Of a stretch of DNA of 64,000 nucleotides, positions 51,779 through 61,235 are shown piece by piece. A model generated the notes under the pieces. The model was not told where the DNA came from, did no database searches, and saw nothing but the letters and a program-made list of their open reading frames with translations. This DNA is from Anaerolineae bacterium (lineage in GTDB: Bacteria; Chloroflexota; Anaerolineae; Anaerolineales; Villigracilaceae): NCBI GenBank assembly GCA_017303655.1, contig JAFLCE010000003.1, forward strand, positions 62,001 to 126,000, in the 5' to 3' direction. The position numbers and the translations under genes were made by a program. The first letter of the stretch is position 1, and each line of letters opens with the position of its first letter.

Positions 51779-52113
51779 TGTCACTTGTTGATGGAAAGTG
51801 CATTCCATGCCGAAAAGGTGACCCAGCATTGACCGATGCTGAGGTCACCGAACTCCTTCCGCAAATTCCTGAATGGGAATTGATCGAAGTGGATGGTATC
51901 AAGCGTTTGCAGAGAATCTTCAAGCTGAAAAATTATGTTGAGGCAGTTGCTTTTACGAACAAGATCGCAATGACTGCTGAGAAGGAAGACCATCATCCGC
52001 TGATCGTGCTGGAATGGGGCAGGGTCACCGTGCAATGGTGGACACACGTGGTCAAAGGCTTGCACAAAAACGATTTTGTGATGGCAGCCAAGACAGACGA
52101 TATCTTTGAATAA
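51778..52113 (+). CDS. Pterin-4a-carbinolamine dehydratase
   Basis: The 111-residue protein has the PCD core AMTAEKEDHHPLIVLEW (about 62-78), with the catalytic His pair before Pro, and the following VQWWTHVVKGLHKNDF. The N-terminal part includes a short Cys pair (CIPC) and LTDAEVTELLPQIPEW, typical of the bacterial form. It dehydrates 4a-hydroxytetrahydropterin. The start is GTG, overlapping the tal-pgi stop by one base. Confidence 0.9.
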   Translation: MSLVDGKCIPCRKGDPALTDAEVTELLPQIPEWELIEVDGIKRLQRIFKLKNYVEAVAFTNKIAMTAEKEDHHPLIVLEWGRVTVQWWTHVVKGLHKNDFVMAAKTDDIFE

Positions 52114-52142
52114 TAAAAGCGACCCATACGGGTCGCTTTTAT
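52113..52142. terminator. Bidirectional terminator between PCD and GH36 genes
   Basis: ATAAAAGCGACCC and GGGTCGCTTTTAT (52113-52125, 52130-52142) pair perfectly around ATAC, with A/T flanks on both sides. Confidence 0.92.
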
Positions 52143-52143
52143 T

Positions 52144-53700
52144 TTATATTCTTGAAACTCGGTCGCGTAATTTTCGATCATCCAGCATTTTAAAGATGCG
52201 CAGCACAAATTTCCAGTTGCCAAGCCAACCCAGGAATTCGCCCCATAGATGGGTGACTCCTTTTGGTTGCGGTGGCAATGCCACGGCGGATGAAAAATCC
52301 ACGATGCGGTCATCTAGTTTGTAGACGTAACGGCTGAGCTGGGTCACTTCTGTTTCGGCAGTGAGAAAGGCACGCACGTTTTCACGTTCATTTGGCGTCA
52401 TCCATTGCGGTAAATCGGATGTCGCTTTGAAGTCGCAGATCAACGCCAGGTCTTGCAATTGCTGTTTGTGCTCATCTTCCAAAGAATTTTCTTTTGATTC
52501 AAAATATTCCACATCGGGGTCAATGTGAACCAACGGCTTGAGCCACAAGCGATGTACCACAGTGCGGATGGCATTCTTGGTGCCAGGGGTGGCGAAATTG
52601 TATAACAGCGATTCGTTGCGATAATTTTCCCATTCATGCGAGACGTCCGGTCCGATGCGGATAGCGTCACACATGCCGAGAGCAGGCAGAATGGGCGTGC
52701 CACAAGTCAGGAAGAAAGAACCTGCTCCCATTGCTTCACGCATATAACGCAAGCATTCACGATAAGCCGCTTCGCGTGGCATATCTTTATAGCGTTTGCC
52801 TTGTAGCGCGCCTGCATAAAGGAAGTCGAGCTTGTAGTAGTCAAAGCCCCAGCGGCGCACCAACTTCATGAGCGCAACCAGCCATGAGGTTACGTCCGGA
52901 TGCGTGGTGTCGAGAGCATATAAATCTTGTCCCCAATTGAATCCCGCAGAGACGAGTCGCCCTTTTTTATCGCGCAGTAACCAATCCTGGTGTTCGCGAT
53001 ACAGTTGAGATGATTTCGCGACCAATAGCGGCGCAAGCCATAGCCCTGCGCGCCTGCCTGTTGATTTGATCTTTTCTGCCAGCGCCTGCATACCCGATGG
53101 AAATTTATCGTTGGCTTCCCAATCACCAATATCTTTTTGCCAGCCATCGTCTACTTGCAACACATCGAAAGGCAGGTTGCCAAGCATGTCAAAAGAAGTG
53201 TTGAGAATTTTTTCGTCGATGGCGGTATACAGGCTATACCACGAACACCACACGCGCGGGACATGATTCTTATCGGTCTTTCCAAAGCGGATTCCCAACT
53301 GCGCGACGTATTTATCAAAGACGATTTTTTCCTGACCATACGCAGCGAACCACTCGACCTCGCCCGCTTCGCTCTGCCCTGTGAGTTGATCCTCCACCAG
53401 TGACACGTGCGTGTCTGTAGCCAACGCGCCAAGCAGAAGGATGTTGCCATCTTCAAATTCGACTGCACCCAACCACGAGCCATGCGGATTTTTTTCGCTG
53501 GCGTACACTGCATCCGTTTGCAGCGGATGAAAGATGGTCGGCTTTTGCGTTGGGAGTGGGGAGAGGTCCGTCCACGCCGTAAGCGACCACGACTGCCAGC
53601 CATGCCGGTAATATCGAATGGGGTGGGTGGGCAGGTCAACGTTTATTTGACTGCTTTTAAATATATTTAAAGTTTGGAGTTGGGAAAGATTTATATTCAT
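52144..53700 (-). CDS. GH36-type alpha-galactosidase
   Basis: The 518-residue protein has the GH36 layout. It starts with a beta-sandwich (1 to about 145), then a barrel with VLQVDDGWQKDIGDW (about 179-193), GLWLAPLLV, the nucleophile Asp in YYKLDFLYAG (about 287) and the acid/base Asp in IRIGPDVSHEW (about 348). It should release alpha-galactosides. No signal peptide is seen, so it acts inside the cell. The ATG at 53700 was preferred over a TTG upstream. It is shorter than typical GH36 (about 700). Confidence 0.85.
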   Translation of the reverse strand: MNINLSQLQTLNIFKSSQINVDLPTHPIRYYRHGWQSWSLTAWTDLSPLPTQKPTIFHPLQTDAVYASEKNPHGSWLGAVEFEDGNILLLGALATDTHVSLVEDQLTGQSEAGEVEWFAAYGQEKIVFDKYVAQLGIRFGKTDKNHVPRVWCSWYSLYTAIDEKILNTSFDMLGNLPFDVLQVDDGWQKDIGDWEANDKFPSGMQALAEKIKSTGRRAGLWLAPLLVAKSSQLYREHQDWLLRDKKGRLVSAGFNWGQDLYALDTTHPDVTSWLVALMKLVRRWGFDYYKLDFLYAGALQGKRYKDMPREAAYRECLRYMREAMGAGSFFLTCGTPILPALGMCDAIRIGPDVSHEWENYRNESLLYNFATPGTKNAIRTVVHRLWLKPLVHIDPDVEYFESKENSLEDEHKQQLQDLALICDFKATSDLPQWMTPNERENVRAFLTAETEVTQLSRYVYKLDDRIVDFSSAVALPPQPKGVTHLWGEFLGWLGNWKFVLRIFKMLDDRKLRDRVSRI

Positions 53701-53756
53701 TGGATAAGTCGCCCCATTGTAAAGGAAAAGACAATTCCTTGCCAAATTTTTCCCCC

Positions 53757-53785
53757 TTGACGGTTAAAACTCCGCAAGGTATATT
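53757..53785 (+). promoter_or_regulatory. Sigma-70-type promoter of the Lrp-like gene
   Basis: TTGACG (53757-53762) and TATATT (53780-53785) are separated by exactly 17 nt and lie 36 nt before the ATG of the Lrp-type regulator. This is the best promoter match seen in the window. Confidence 0.75.
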
Positions 53786-53820
53786 TTGCCTGTCCCTTTC
53801 GGAAGGAAATACAAAATCCC

Positions 53821-54327
53821 ATGTATGAATTCGACAGAACTGATATAAAAATCGTCAATTTGCTCCTCGAAGACGGACGCATGTCTGCCTCTGAAATGTC
53901 GCGCCGCATGGGCGATATCTCAGAACGAGCTGTGCGCTATCGTGTGGATCGAATGATCGAAGAGGGCGTCATTCAGATCAGCGCGGTGGTCAACCCCGAG
54001 GCGCTCGGATTCAACATCAAAGCCGATGTGTGGCTGGAAGTGGAAGCCGACACGGTCTTGGATGTTGCCAAGAAAATGGCTTCCTTCGAAAATGTGACGT
54101 ACGTAGCCTGCGGCATCGGGCAGAATGACATCAGTATCCAGATTGTTGCCAAGGACACTTCGGAGATCTATTATTTCGTCACCGAAGTTGTCCGCAAGGT
54201 CCCGGGGGTGCGCAAGACCACAACGTCGATCGTACCGATCATTCTCAAAGATGTTTACCAGTGGAGAGTGCCAGAGCGCATAGCAAAAGAATTGTCAGAG
54301 AACGAATCCGTAACCGCATCCAAATAA
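53821..54327 (+). CDS. Lrp/AsnC family transcriptional regulator
   Basis: The 168-residue protein has an N-terminal AsnC-type HTH (ELDRTD-like opening, NLLLEDGRMSASEMSRRMG, ISERAVRYRVDRM, about 1-50) and a RAM ligand domain (about 65-145). These proteins sense amino acids and form octamers. It is 15 nt upstream of an aminotransferase gene in the omega-amino-acid/polyamine run, so it is likely the local regulator. The Shine-Dalgarno-like GGAAGGA is unusually far (about 14 nt) from the ATG. Confidence 0.88.
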   Translation: MYEFDRTDIKIVNLLLEDGRMSASEMSRRMGDISERAVRYRVDRMIEEGVIQISAVVNPEALGFNIKADVWLEVEADTVLDVAKKMASFENVTYVACGIGQNDISIQIVAKDTSEIYYFVTEVVRKVPGVRKTTTSIVPIILKDVYQWRVPERIAKELSENESVTASK

Positions 54328-54342
54328 ATAAAAGGAGCATTT

Positions 54343-55641
54343 ATGTTCGGTTCAAAGACTCAGGCACTCCAACAACGAGCGCAGAAAGTTGCGCCGTTGG
54401 GTGTAAACTCCAATTTCCGTTTTTGGGGAGATGGCATCACTCCCTATGTTGAAAAAGCCAAGGGCAGCCATCTGTGGGACGTGGACGGTAAAGAATACAT
54501 TGACTATCGCATGGCGTTCGGTCCCATTATTTTGGGGCATTCCTATGATGAAGTTGATCAAAAAGTGATTGAAGAAATTCAAAAAGGCATTCTCTTTGCC
54601 ATGACGGGGGAACTTGAAGTAGCCGTCGCTGAGATGATCGTGGAAATGTCTCCCGCGATTGAAATGGTGCGCCTTGCCTGTTCGGGCACCGAAGCCACCA
54701 TGCATGCCATCCGCGTGGCGCGCGCCTACACCGGGCGCGATATCATTCTCAAATTCGAAGGTAACTATCACGGCTTCCATGACCATACCTTGTGGTCCAC
54801 GTATGCACCTGTCGAGGCATACGGAAATCGCCGCAGTCCGATCCCTGTGCCTGCATCCTCGGGTATTCCAAAAGTTATGCGCGAAAATATCATCACGCTG
54901 CCCTTCAATGATTTTGAAGGCTTCGAGCGTGTGATGCGTTCCTATGGCGAGCAGATCGCCGCGGTCATTTCGGAGCCGTGTCAAGGAAATTGTGCCGCCA
55001 TTAATCCACAAGACGGCTTCCTTGAGCTCATCCGCAAAAAGACAGAAGAGTACGGTTGCGTTTTTATTTTGGATGAAGTCAAGACGGGCTTTCGTATTGC
55101 CAATGGGGGAGCACAGGAATACTACCGCCTCAAACCGGACCTCGTGACGTATGCCAAAGCCCTGGGCAACGGCTACCCTGTGGCAGCCTTCGGCGGCAAG
55201 CAAGAGATCATGTCCATTATTGGGCACGGTGTGGCACAAGGCGGGACGTATACCAATAACAAGCCGGGCGTAGCGGGTGCTTACGCAACACTCAATCTTC
55301 TCAAATCCAAACCGATCCTCAAATCCATAGAAAAACGTGGACAGCGTCTGATGGACGGCTTGAAGGAAATCTTCGAAGAGAATGATATCCCTGCCGTGTT
55401 CACGGGTTACCCCGCCATGTTCTCCTTCTCGTTAAATATTGATGCTGTGACATGTCAACGTGACTGGCAGCAAAGCGACCGCGAGTTGTATCTCAAAATT
55501 ACTGAGGAAGCCATCAAAAAAGGTGTCATGCCAGATTTCGATGCGCGTGAGCCTTGGTTCCTGTGTTACGAGCACTCCGATGCTGACATTGATGAGACGT
55601 TGAACGTGTACGCGGAGATCGTGAAGGAAGTGAAAAAGTAA
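54343..55641 (+). CDS. Class III aminotransferase (HemL-like)
   Basis: The 432-residue PLP enzyme has the class III fold: CSGTEATMHAIRVARAYTGR (about 107-126), FILDEVKTGFR and a PLP Lys in YAKALGNGYP (about 272). The length and start resemble glutamate-1-semialdehyde aminomutase. The setting among putrescine and semialdehyde genes argues for an omega-amino-acid substrate rather than heme synthesis. AAAGGAGCATTT precedes the ATG. A separate hemL should exist elsewhere if this assignment is right. Confidence 0.85.
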   Translation: MFGSKTQALQQRAQKVAPLGVNSNFRFWGDGITPYVEKAKGSHLWDVDGKEYIDYRMAFGPIILGHSYDEVDQKVIEEIQKGILFAMTGELEVAVAEMIVEMSPAIEMVRLACSGTEATMHAIRVARAYTGRDIILKFEGNYHGFHDHTLWSTYAPVEAYGNRRSPIPVPASSGIPKVMRENIITLPFNDFEGFERVMRSYGEQIAAVISEPCQGNCAAINPQDGFLELIRKKTEEYGCVFILDEVKTGFRIANGGAQEYYRLKPDLVTYAKALGNGYPVAAFGGKQEIMSIIGHGVAQGGTYTNNKPGVAGAYATLNLLKSKPILKSIEKRGQRLMDGLKEIFEENDIPAVFTGYPAMFSFSLNIDAVTCQRDWQQSDRELYLKITEEAIKKGVMPDFDAREPWFLCYEHSDADIDETLNVYAEIVKEVKK

Positions 55642-55647
55642 AAAGAA

Positions 55648-55714
55648 GTAGACAAAGTATACAAGTAGGTAGGATTACAAATCTGCTTACTTGTATACAT
55701 ATTTACTTGTCTAC
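55648..55714 (+). repeat. Inverted repeat between two aminotransferase genes
   Basis: The outer arms GTAGACAA and TTGTCTAC (55648-55655, 55707-55714) and the inner arms GTATACAAGTA and TACTTGTATAC (55657-55667, 55688-55698) are nested, followed by TTTTTC. It ends 15 nt before the next start codon. Confidence 0.82.
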
Positions 55715-55729
55715 TTTTTCGGAGACCTT

Positions 55730-57058
55730 ATGTCAAAAAAACTATCTACTCAAGAAATCGTCGACCTCAGTAAGGAATACACGTTTTTCTCTTGGTCTGT
55801 GCAGGGACAAGCCAGCCCGATTCCGGTGGAGAAGGCGGAAGGTATTTATTTTTGGGACACGGACGGAAAACGCTACATTGATTTCTCGTCCCAGTTGATG
55901 AACACCAATATTGGTCATCAGCATCCCAAGGTTGTGAAAGCCATTCAAGATCAGGCTGCAAAGCTTTGCTTTGTCCATCCCGGTAATACAACGGATGTCC
56001 GCGCACAGTTGGGGAAGAAGCTGGCAGAAGTCACGCCGGGTAATTTGAAAAAGACCTTTTTCACTCTTGGCGGCGCGGAAGCGAACGAGAATGCCATCAA
56101 GATCGCTCGCTTTTATACGGGGCGGCATAAGATACTGGCGCAGTACCGTTCTTATCATGGTGCGACTCACGGCTCAATTGCCCTAACCGGCGATTACCGT
56201 CGTTTAGCCGTCGAACCCACTATGCCGGGCGGGGTTCACTTCATGAATCCGCACTGCTATCGCTGTCCGTTCGGGCAGAAGAAAGAATCTTGCAAGCGTG
56301 AGTGCATTTCGCATTTGGAAGAAGTCATCAAGTATGAAGGTCCTGACAAGATCGCGGCGATCATCATGGAAGGTGTGGTTGGCTCCAACGGCATCATCGT
56401 CCCGCCGGATGATTACTGGCCTCGCGTGCGTGAGATTTGCGATAAATACGGCATCCTGCTCATCTCTGACGAAGTCATGAGCGGATGGGGTCGCACCGGT
56501 GAATGGTTCGCCGTGGATAACTGGAAGGTCGTCCCAGACATCATCACCACCGCCAAAGGCATCACCAGCGGATACGCTCCGCTTGGTGCGGTGATCGTCA
56601 CGGACAAAATCGCCGAATTCTTCGAAGATAAATATCTTTACGCTGGTCTGACATATAACGGTCACGCCTTGTCTTGTGCGGCGGCGCTTGCCACCATTGA
56701 CGTTTATACCGAAGATAACCTTCTCGAAAATGCTCGCACGATGGGAAATTATCTGGGCGAATGTCTTGAAGATATCAAAGCCAAACATCCTTCTGTGGGG
56801 GATGTGCGCTATATCGGGCTTTTCTCAACGATCGAATTGGTTGCAAATCGCGATACAAAGGAAATTATGTCACCGGCTGTAATGGCGGAAGTGGGTAAGA
56901 CCTTGCGTGCAAACGGTTTGTTCACCTTCATCATGGCGAACAATATGGGCAGCATGCTCTTTGTTGTCCCGCCGTTGTGCATTACCAAAGAACAGCTTGA
57001 TGAAGGTCTTGCCATTGTTGAAAAAGCATTGGACGTTGCGGATGGAAAAATCAGTTAA
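55730..57058 (+). CDS. Class III aminotransferase (omega-amino acid type)
   Basis: The 442-residue PLP enzyme has TLGGAEANENAIKIARFYTG (about 105-124), the acidic ISDEVMSGWGRTGEW and the PLP Lys in TAKGITSGYAPLG (about 277). The wording resembles taurine- or beta-alanine-pyruvate transaminases. A Cys-rich segment (HCYRCPFGQKKESCKREC, about 169-186) is unusual for the family. The ATG at 55730 follows GGAG. The gene sits upstream of a methylmalonate-semialdehyde dehydrogenase, which would oxidise the resulting semialdehyde. Confidence 0.86.
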   Translation: MSKKLSTQEIVDLSKEYTFFSWSVQGQASPIPVEKAEGIYFWDTDGKRYIDFSSQLMNTNIGHQHPKVVKAIQDQAAKLCFVHPGNTTDVRAQLGKKLAEVTPGNLKKTFFTLGGAEANENAIKIARFYTGRHKILAQYRSYHGATHGSIALTGDYRRLAVEPTMPGGVHFMNPHCYRCPFGQKKESCKRECISHLEEVIKYEGPDKIAAIIMEGVVGSNGIIVPPDDYWPRVREICDKYGILLISDEVMSGWGRTGEWFAVDNWKVVPDIITTAKGITSGYAPLGAVIVTDKIAEFFEDKYLYAGLTYNGHALSCAAALATIDVYTEDNLLENARTMGNYLGECLEDIKAKHPSVGDVRYIGLFSTIELVANRDTKEIMSPAVMAEVGKTLRANGLFTFIMANNMGSMLFVVPPLCITKEQLDEGLAIVEKALDVADGKIS

Positions 57059-57060
57059 AA

Positions 57061-57118
57061 CGTTTTGAGGTTTACAAGTTGGAACGTTTAAACCTTTTAA
57101 CTTGAAAACATTAAAACG
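57061..57118 (+). repeat. Inverted repeat before the dehydrogenase gene
   Basis: Twenty-base arms (57061-57080 and 57099-57118) match at 17 of 20 positions around an 18-nt loop. The right arm ends just before TTTTGGAG, the ribosome-binding region of the next gene. Confidence 0.78.
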
Positions 57119-57132
57119 ATTTTGGAGAAACC

Positions 57133-58599
57133 ATGGAAATCCTAAATTACATCAACGGTGAATGGGTAAAACCCGCTGTAAAAGATTATTTCGATGTCAT
57201 CAACCCGGCTACGGGGTTAGTGATCGCAAAGACTCCGCTTGGCACGAAGGCGGATGTGGAAGCTGCGGCGAAAGCGGCGCGGGAAGCCTTCGATGGCTGG
57301 CGCAGAACACCGGTCAATGACCGTGTGCAGTATTTGTTCAAATTGCGTAATATCATGCGCGAGAACGGCGATGAAATCGCGAAGCTCATCACTAACGAGG
57401 CGGGCAAGACTTTTGAAGAAGCCAAAGCCGAAATGGTGCGTGCCTACGAAAATGTGGAAGTCGCTTGCGGCATGCCTCACATGAGCAAAGGCGAGTTCGT
57501 GGAAGATATCGCTCCAGGCATCGATGAGATCATGATTCGTCAACCCGTGGGAGTGTGTGCCACGATTGCGCCATTCAATTTCCCCGGCATGATTCCGTTT
57601 TGGTATCTGCCGTATGCATTGGCAGCGGGCAACACGTACATTGTCAAACCGTCTGAAAAAGTACCGATGACGATGCAGTTCATTTTCAAACTCATCGAAC
57701 AGGTTGGCTTCCCGAAAGGCGTGGTCAACATGATCAATGGCTCGAAGGATACTGTGGATGCCATTCTTGAACATCCGACCATCCGTGCGATCACTTTTGT
57801 GGGTTCGACTAATGTAGCGAAATATATTTATGCCACCGCCGCATCCCATGGCAAACGCGTGCAAGCGCAAGGTGGAGCGAAGAATCCCGTCATCATCTTG
57901 CCGGATGCCGATATGGAAATGGCGACGAAGATCGTCGCCGACTCAGCCTTCGGGTGTGCGGGTCAGCGCTGCCTGGCAGTCTCTCTCGCTGTGACCGTGG
58001 GCGAATCAAAGAACGAATTCACCGAGTTGATCTGCGACGCAGCGGCTTCTCGTACCGTAGGCTACGGCATGGACTCTGGTATTCAAATGGGACCGGTTAT
58101 CAATACGGCTTCGATGCAGCGCGTGGAGCAGTTGATCGCTCTTGGCGCGAAGGAAGGCGCGGGCGTTCCGGTGGATGGACGTGGGACGAAGGTGAAAGGC
58201 TACGAGGGTGGATCCTTCGTCAGACCGACGATTCTCTCCGATGTTAAAGCTGGAACCGAAATTGCGCGGACAGAAATTTTCGGACCCGTGCTCAGTCTCA
58301 TGCATGTCAATACTATCGATGATGCCATCCAGTTGGTGAATAGCGGGCAGTATGGCAATCAAGCCAGTCTGTTCACCACGAGCGGAAATGCTGCACGTCG
58401 CTTCCGTTATGAAGCGGATGCAGGCAATATCGGTATCAATATTGGCGTGGCGGCGCCGATGGCGTTCTTCCCCTTCAGCGGTTGGAAAGATTCATTCTTT
58501 GGCGATATGCATGGGCAAGGCATGGATGCGGTCGAGTTCTTCACACAAAAGAAGATCGTGGTGGAACGCTGGCCCAAAGAGTGGACGAGGAAATTCTAA
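57133..58599 (+). CDS. mmsA: CoA-acylating (methyl)malonate-semialdehyde dehydrogenase
   Basis: The 488-residue aldehyde dehydrogenase has FINGEW-like opening (YINGEWVKP), [20 protein letters not shown] (about 144-163), [12 protein letters not shown] and the catalytic Cys near 280 in [10 protein letters not shown]. The [16 protein letters not shown] end ([20 protein letters not shown]) is typical of MmsA. It oxidises malonate or methylmalonate semialdehyde to acetyl- or propionyl-CoA with loss of CO2. In this run it probably handles a semialdehyde made by the flanking transaminases. Confidence 0.92.
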   Translation: MEILNYINGEWVKPAVKDYFDVINPATGLVIAKTPLGTKADVEAAAKAAREAFDGWRRTPVNDRVQYLFKLRNIMRENGDEIAKLITNEAGKTFEEAKAEMVRAYENVEVACGMPHMSKGEFVEDIAPGIDEIMIRQPVGVCATIAPFNFPGMIPFWYLPYALAAGNTYIVKPSEKVPMTMQFIFKLIEQVGFPKGVVNMINGSKDTVDAILEHPTIRAITFVGSTNVAKYIYATAASHGKRVQAQGGAKNPVIILPDADMEMATKIVADSAFGCAGQRCLAVSLAVTVGESKNEFTELICDAAASRTVGYGMDSGIQMGPVINTASMQRVEQLIALGAKEGAGVPVDGRGTKVKGYEGGSFVRPTILSDVKAGTEIARTEIFGPVLSLMHVNTIDDAIQLVNSGQYGNQASLFTTSGNAARRFRYEADAGNIGINIGVAAPMAFFPFSGWKDSFFGDMHGQGMDAVEFFTQKKIVVERWPKEWTRKF

Positions 58600-58605
58600 T
58601 TTCTG

Positions 58606-58653
58606 GTATGGGAGCAGCACGCGTACCCGTTAGGGTATTGTTACTGCCCATAC
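58606..58653 (+). repeat. Nested inverted repeats before the PatA-like gene
   Basis: GTATGGG (58606-58612) pairs with CCCATAC (58647-58653), and TACCC with GGGTA lies inside (58624-58638). It ends 13 nt before the next start. Confidence 0.7.
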
Positions 58654-58666
58654 TCAAGGATAAATC

Positions 58667-60028
58667 ATGGCATACGATTACGAAGACGCATTAGATTATT
58701 CATCGAACTGGATGGACTGGATCCAGAAAAATGAATTCCCAACCCCGGAGCAGGCTCACAAGATCATTGAAGAGTCTACGACTAATTTTGCAGAATATTA
58801 CAACCGTAACTGGTTGGAGTATCGCAAGTCGGTGACAGAGTCTGGTGACTGGGCGGCGGTGGAGTGGGGCGGCTCGGGTGCGGTGTTCAAGGATGTGATG
58901 GGACGCGAATATCTTGACTTCCTTGGCGGCTACGGCATGATGGACTTGGGATGGAGTCATCCCGATGTTGTGAATACAGTCAAAGCGCAGTTGGATCGTT
59001 CGCCCATGCCTTCGCAGGAATTGCTAGATCCATTGCGCGGGGTGCTGGCGAAATTGTTGGCATCCATCACGCCGGGCGATTTGAAATACAGTTGGTTCGG
59101 TGCGAGCGGAACAGAAGCCAATGAGGCGGCGATGAAGATCGCCAAGTTATACACCGGCAAGACCGCCTTCATTGTTGCAGTAAAAGGTTTTCACGGAAAG
59201 ACCATGGGCGCGCTTTCACTCATGGGCAAGGCGGATTTCCGCGCACCCATGGGAGCGTTGTATGGCGGGCAGGTCTATCACGTCCCGTTTGGCGATGCCG
59301 ATGCAGTAGAAAAACAGCTTGAGATTTGCGAGAAGGTTGGCATTGGCGTCGCGGCTGTGATGTTCGAGCCCATTCAAGGTGAGTCGGGCGCAATCGTTCC
59401 GCCGGATGATTTCTGGCCTCGCATCCGCGCTGCGACAAAGAAATACGGCGTGCTTCTCATTGCGGATGAAGTGCAAACGGGTCTGGGACGTACCGGGAAG
59501 CTGTGGGGCGTTGAGCATTGGGATGTGGTGCCTGACATTTTGACCGTGGCTAAATCACTCGGTGGCGGAGTTATGCCCATCAGTGCAGTGACGACAACGG
59601 AAGAGATCTTCCAACCGATGATGTATCCGAATCCGTTCATGCATACCACCACGACCGGTGGTGGGGCATTGGCATGTTCGGCGGCGATTGCGGCGATCCA
59701 TGTAACATTACGTGAGAAGCTTTGGGAGCAGGCGGCTGAAAAAGGAAATTATTTAATGCCGCATCTGCAAAAATTTGTTGTACAATACCCGAACATTTTC
59801 GAACGAGTGACTGGCAAAGGCTTGCTTATTGGGTTGCATTTCAAAAATCCTGAAACAGGTTATAAGGCGGCTTCTGGGTTGTTCAAGCGCGGTGTGTTGG
59901 TAGCGGGTACGCTCACCAGTGCGCAGACCGTACGTATCGAACCTCCGTTGGTGGTAACAACCGGGCAACTCGACGCACTTGTGGATCGTTTGGGTGATAC
60001 TCTTAGAGAAATCAACAGCACGTTGTAA
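58667..60028 (+). CDS. patA: Putrescine aminotransferase (PatA-like)
   Basis: The 453-residue class III PLP enzyme closely follows E. coli putrescine aminotransferase wording. It has YRKSVTESGDWAAVEW (about 49-64), SQELLDPLRGVLAKLL, SGTEANEAAMKIAKLYTG and the PLP Lys in VAKSLGGGVMPI (about 294). It ends with GVLVAGTLTSAQTVRIEPPL. It would convert putrescine to 4-aminobutanal. PotABCD genes follow directly, so substrate and transporter fit together. Confidence 0.9.
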   Translation: MAYDYEDALDYSSNWMDWIQKNEFPTPEQAHKIIEESTTNFAEYYNRNWLEYRKSVTESGDWAAVEWGGSGAVFKDVMGREYLDFLGGYGMMDLGWSHPDVVNTVKAQLDRSPMPSQELLDPLRGVLAKLLASITPGDLKYSWFGASGTEANEAAMKIAKLYTGKTAFIVAVKGFHGKTMGALSLMGKADFRAPMGALYGGQVYHVPFGDADAVEKQLEICEKVGIGVAAVMFEPIQGESGAIVPPDDFWPRIRAATKKYGVLLIADEVQTGLGRTGKLWGVEHWDVVPDILTVAKSLGGGVMPISAVTTTEEIFQPMMYPNPFMHTTTTGGGALACSAAIAAIHVTLREKLWEQAAEKGNYLMPHLQKFVVQYPNIFERVTGKGLLIGLHFKNPETGYKAASGLFKRGVLVAGTLTSAQTVRIEPPLVVTTGQLDALVDRLGDTLREINSTL

Positions 60029-60118
60029 TTCAGTGCTTCTGAATTTAGGTTTGGCTGTTCTGCTATGGAACATGAACACGTCGCTTTGGAAGTTAATATC
60101 TCATGATGGAGAAGATAG

Positions 60119-61231
60119 ATGGCTGACTTTGCAGTTGAATTGCGTGATGTTGTAAAACGGTTCGTCACCCCTGAAGGGAGTGAGATCGCTGCGGTGGACC
60201 ACGTCTCCATGCAGATCAAGAATGGCGAGTTTTTCTCCATGCTTGGTTCCTCTGGCTGTGGTAAGACTACTTCACTGCGTATGATCGCCGGGTTTGAATG
60301 GCCCACAGAAGGCGATGTCTTAATTGAAGGCAAGTCGATGGGGCATACACCTCCGTATCAGCGCAAGGTCAATACGGTTTTTCAAAGTTATGCTCTTTTT
60401 CAACACCTGACCGTTTTTCAGAACATTGCTTTCGGTCTTGAAATGGAAGGCGCCGGAGAGGATGAGATCAAGAAACGCGTCGCGCGTGCCCTTGAGATGG
60501 TCCAGCTCACCGGCATGGAGCGCCGCCGACCCAAGCAGCTATCGGGTGGTCAACAACAGCGTGTGGCTGTGGCGCGTGCCCTGGTCAAAACCCCCGATGT
60601 ACTTTTGTTAGACGAACCCCTTGGCGCGTTGGACTTAAAACTCCGCAAAGAAATGCAATTAGAGCTCAAAGCGCTTCAGCAACAGTTGGGCATCACGTTC
60701 ATTTATGTGACCCACGATCAAGAAGAAGCCTTGACCATGTCTGACCGTATTGCGGTTATGAGTAAAGGCAAAGTGCAGCAGCTTGCCACGCCCGTGGAGA
60801 TCTACGAACGCCCGGTGAATAAGTTCGTGGCAGACTTTATCGGCGAGTCAAACTTTATGGAAGGCAAGATCAAGTCGATCTCAAAGGATGAGGCGGTGGT
60901 GTACGTCCCAGCGCTTCAGGCTGAAATAAAGGGACTGCCGATGTCTTCAAACTTTGTCAATGGTGAAGAAGTGGTGGTCTCAACCCGCCCTGAAAAGATC
61001 CGTATTGTGGAGCAAGGCACGAAAGGGGAAGGGTTGTTCAAAGCAAAGGTGCTGAATTCTGTATACATTGGTTCTGATACACATGTGTATGTGGACATGG
61101 AAGGCATTCGCATGAAGGTGATGGAGCAGAATCGTATTTCTCGGCTTGACCCTTCTTCGTTCTACCACAAGGACCAGATCATTACTTTGCTGTTCCTGCC
61201 TGAAAACACGCTCGTCTTGAAAAAGGATTAA
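60119..61231 (+). CDS. potA: Spermidine/putrescine ABC transporter ATPase PotA
   Basis: The 370-residue protein has Walker [17 protein letters not shown] (about 40-55), signature [15 protein letters not shown], Walker [12 protein letters not shown] and a C-terminal TOBE domain (from about 285, [12 protein letters not shown]). It powers polyamine import. AGAAGATAG precedes the ATG. PotB starts 5 nt after its stop, and PotC and PotD follow. Confidence 0.93.
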   Translation: MADFAVELRDVVKRFVTPEGSEIAAVDHVSMQIKNGEFFSMLGSSGCGKTTSLRMIAGFEWPTEGDVLIEGKSMGHTPPYQRKVNTVFQSYALFQHLTVFQNIAFGLEMEGAGEDEIKKRVARALEMVQLTGMERRRPKQLSGGQQQRVAVARALVKTPDVLLLDEPLGALDLKLRKEMQLELKALQQQLGITFIYVTHDQEEALTMSDRIAVMSKGKVQQLATPVEIYERPVNKFVADFIGESNFMEGKIKSISKDEAVVYVPALQAEIKGLPMSSNFVNGEEVVVSTRPEKIRIVEQGTKGEGLFKAKVLNSVYIGSDTHVYVDMEGIRMKVMEQNRISRLDPSSFYHKDQIITLLFLPENTLVLKKD

Positions 61232-61235
61232 CCCC

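Noticed and set aside
54352..55239. Long minus-strand open frame of 295 codons opposite the HemL-like gene
   Set aside because: It is the antisense shadow of a clearly recognisable class III aminotransferase; composition is His/Arg/Phe-rich and lacks any motif.
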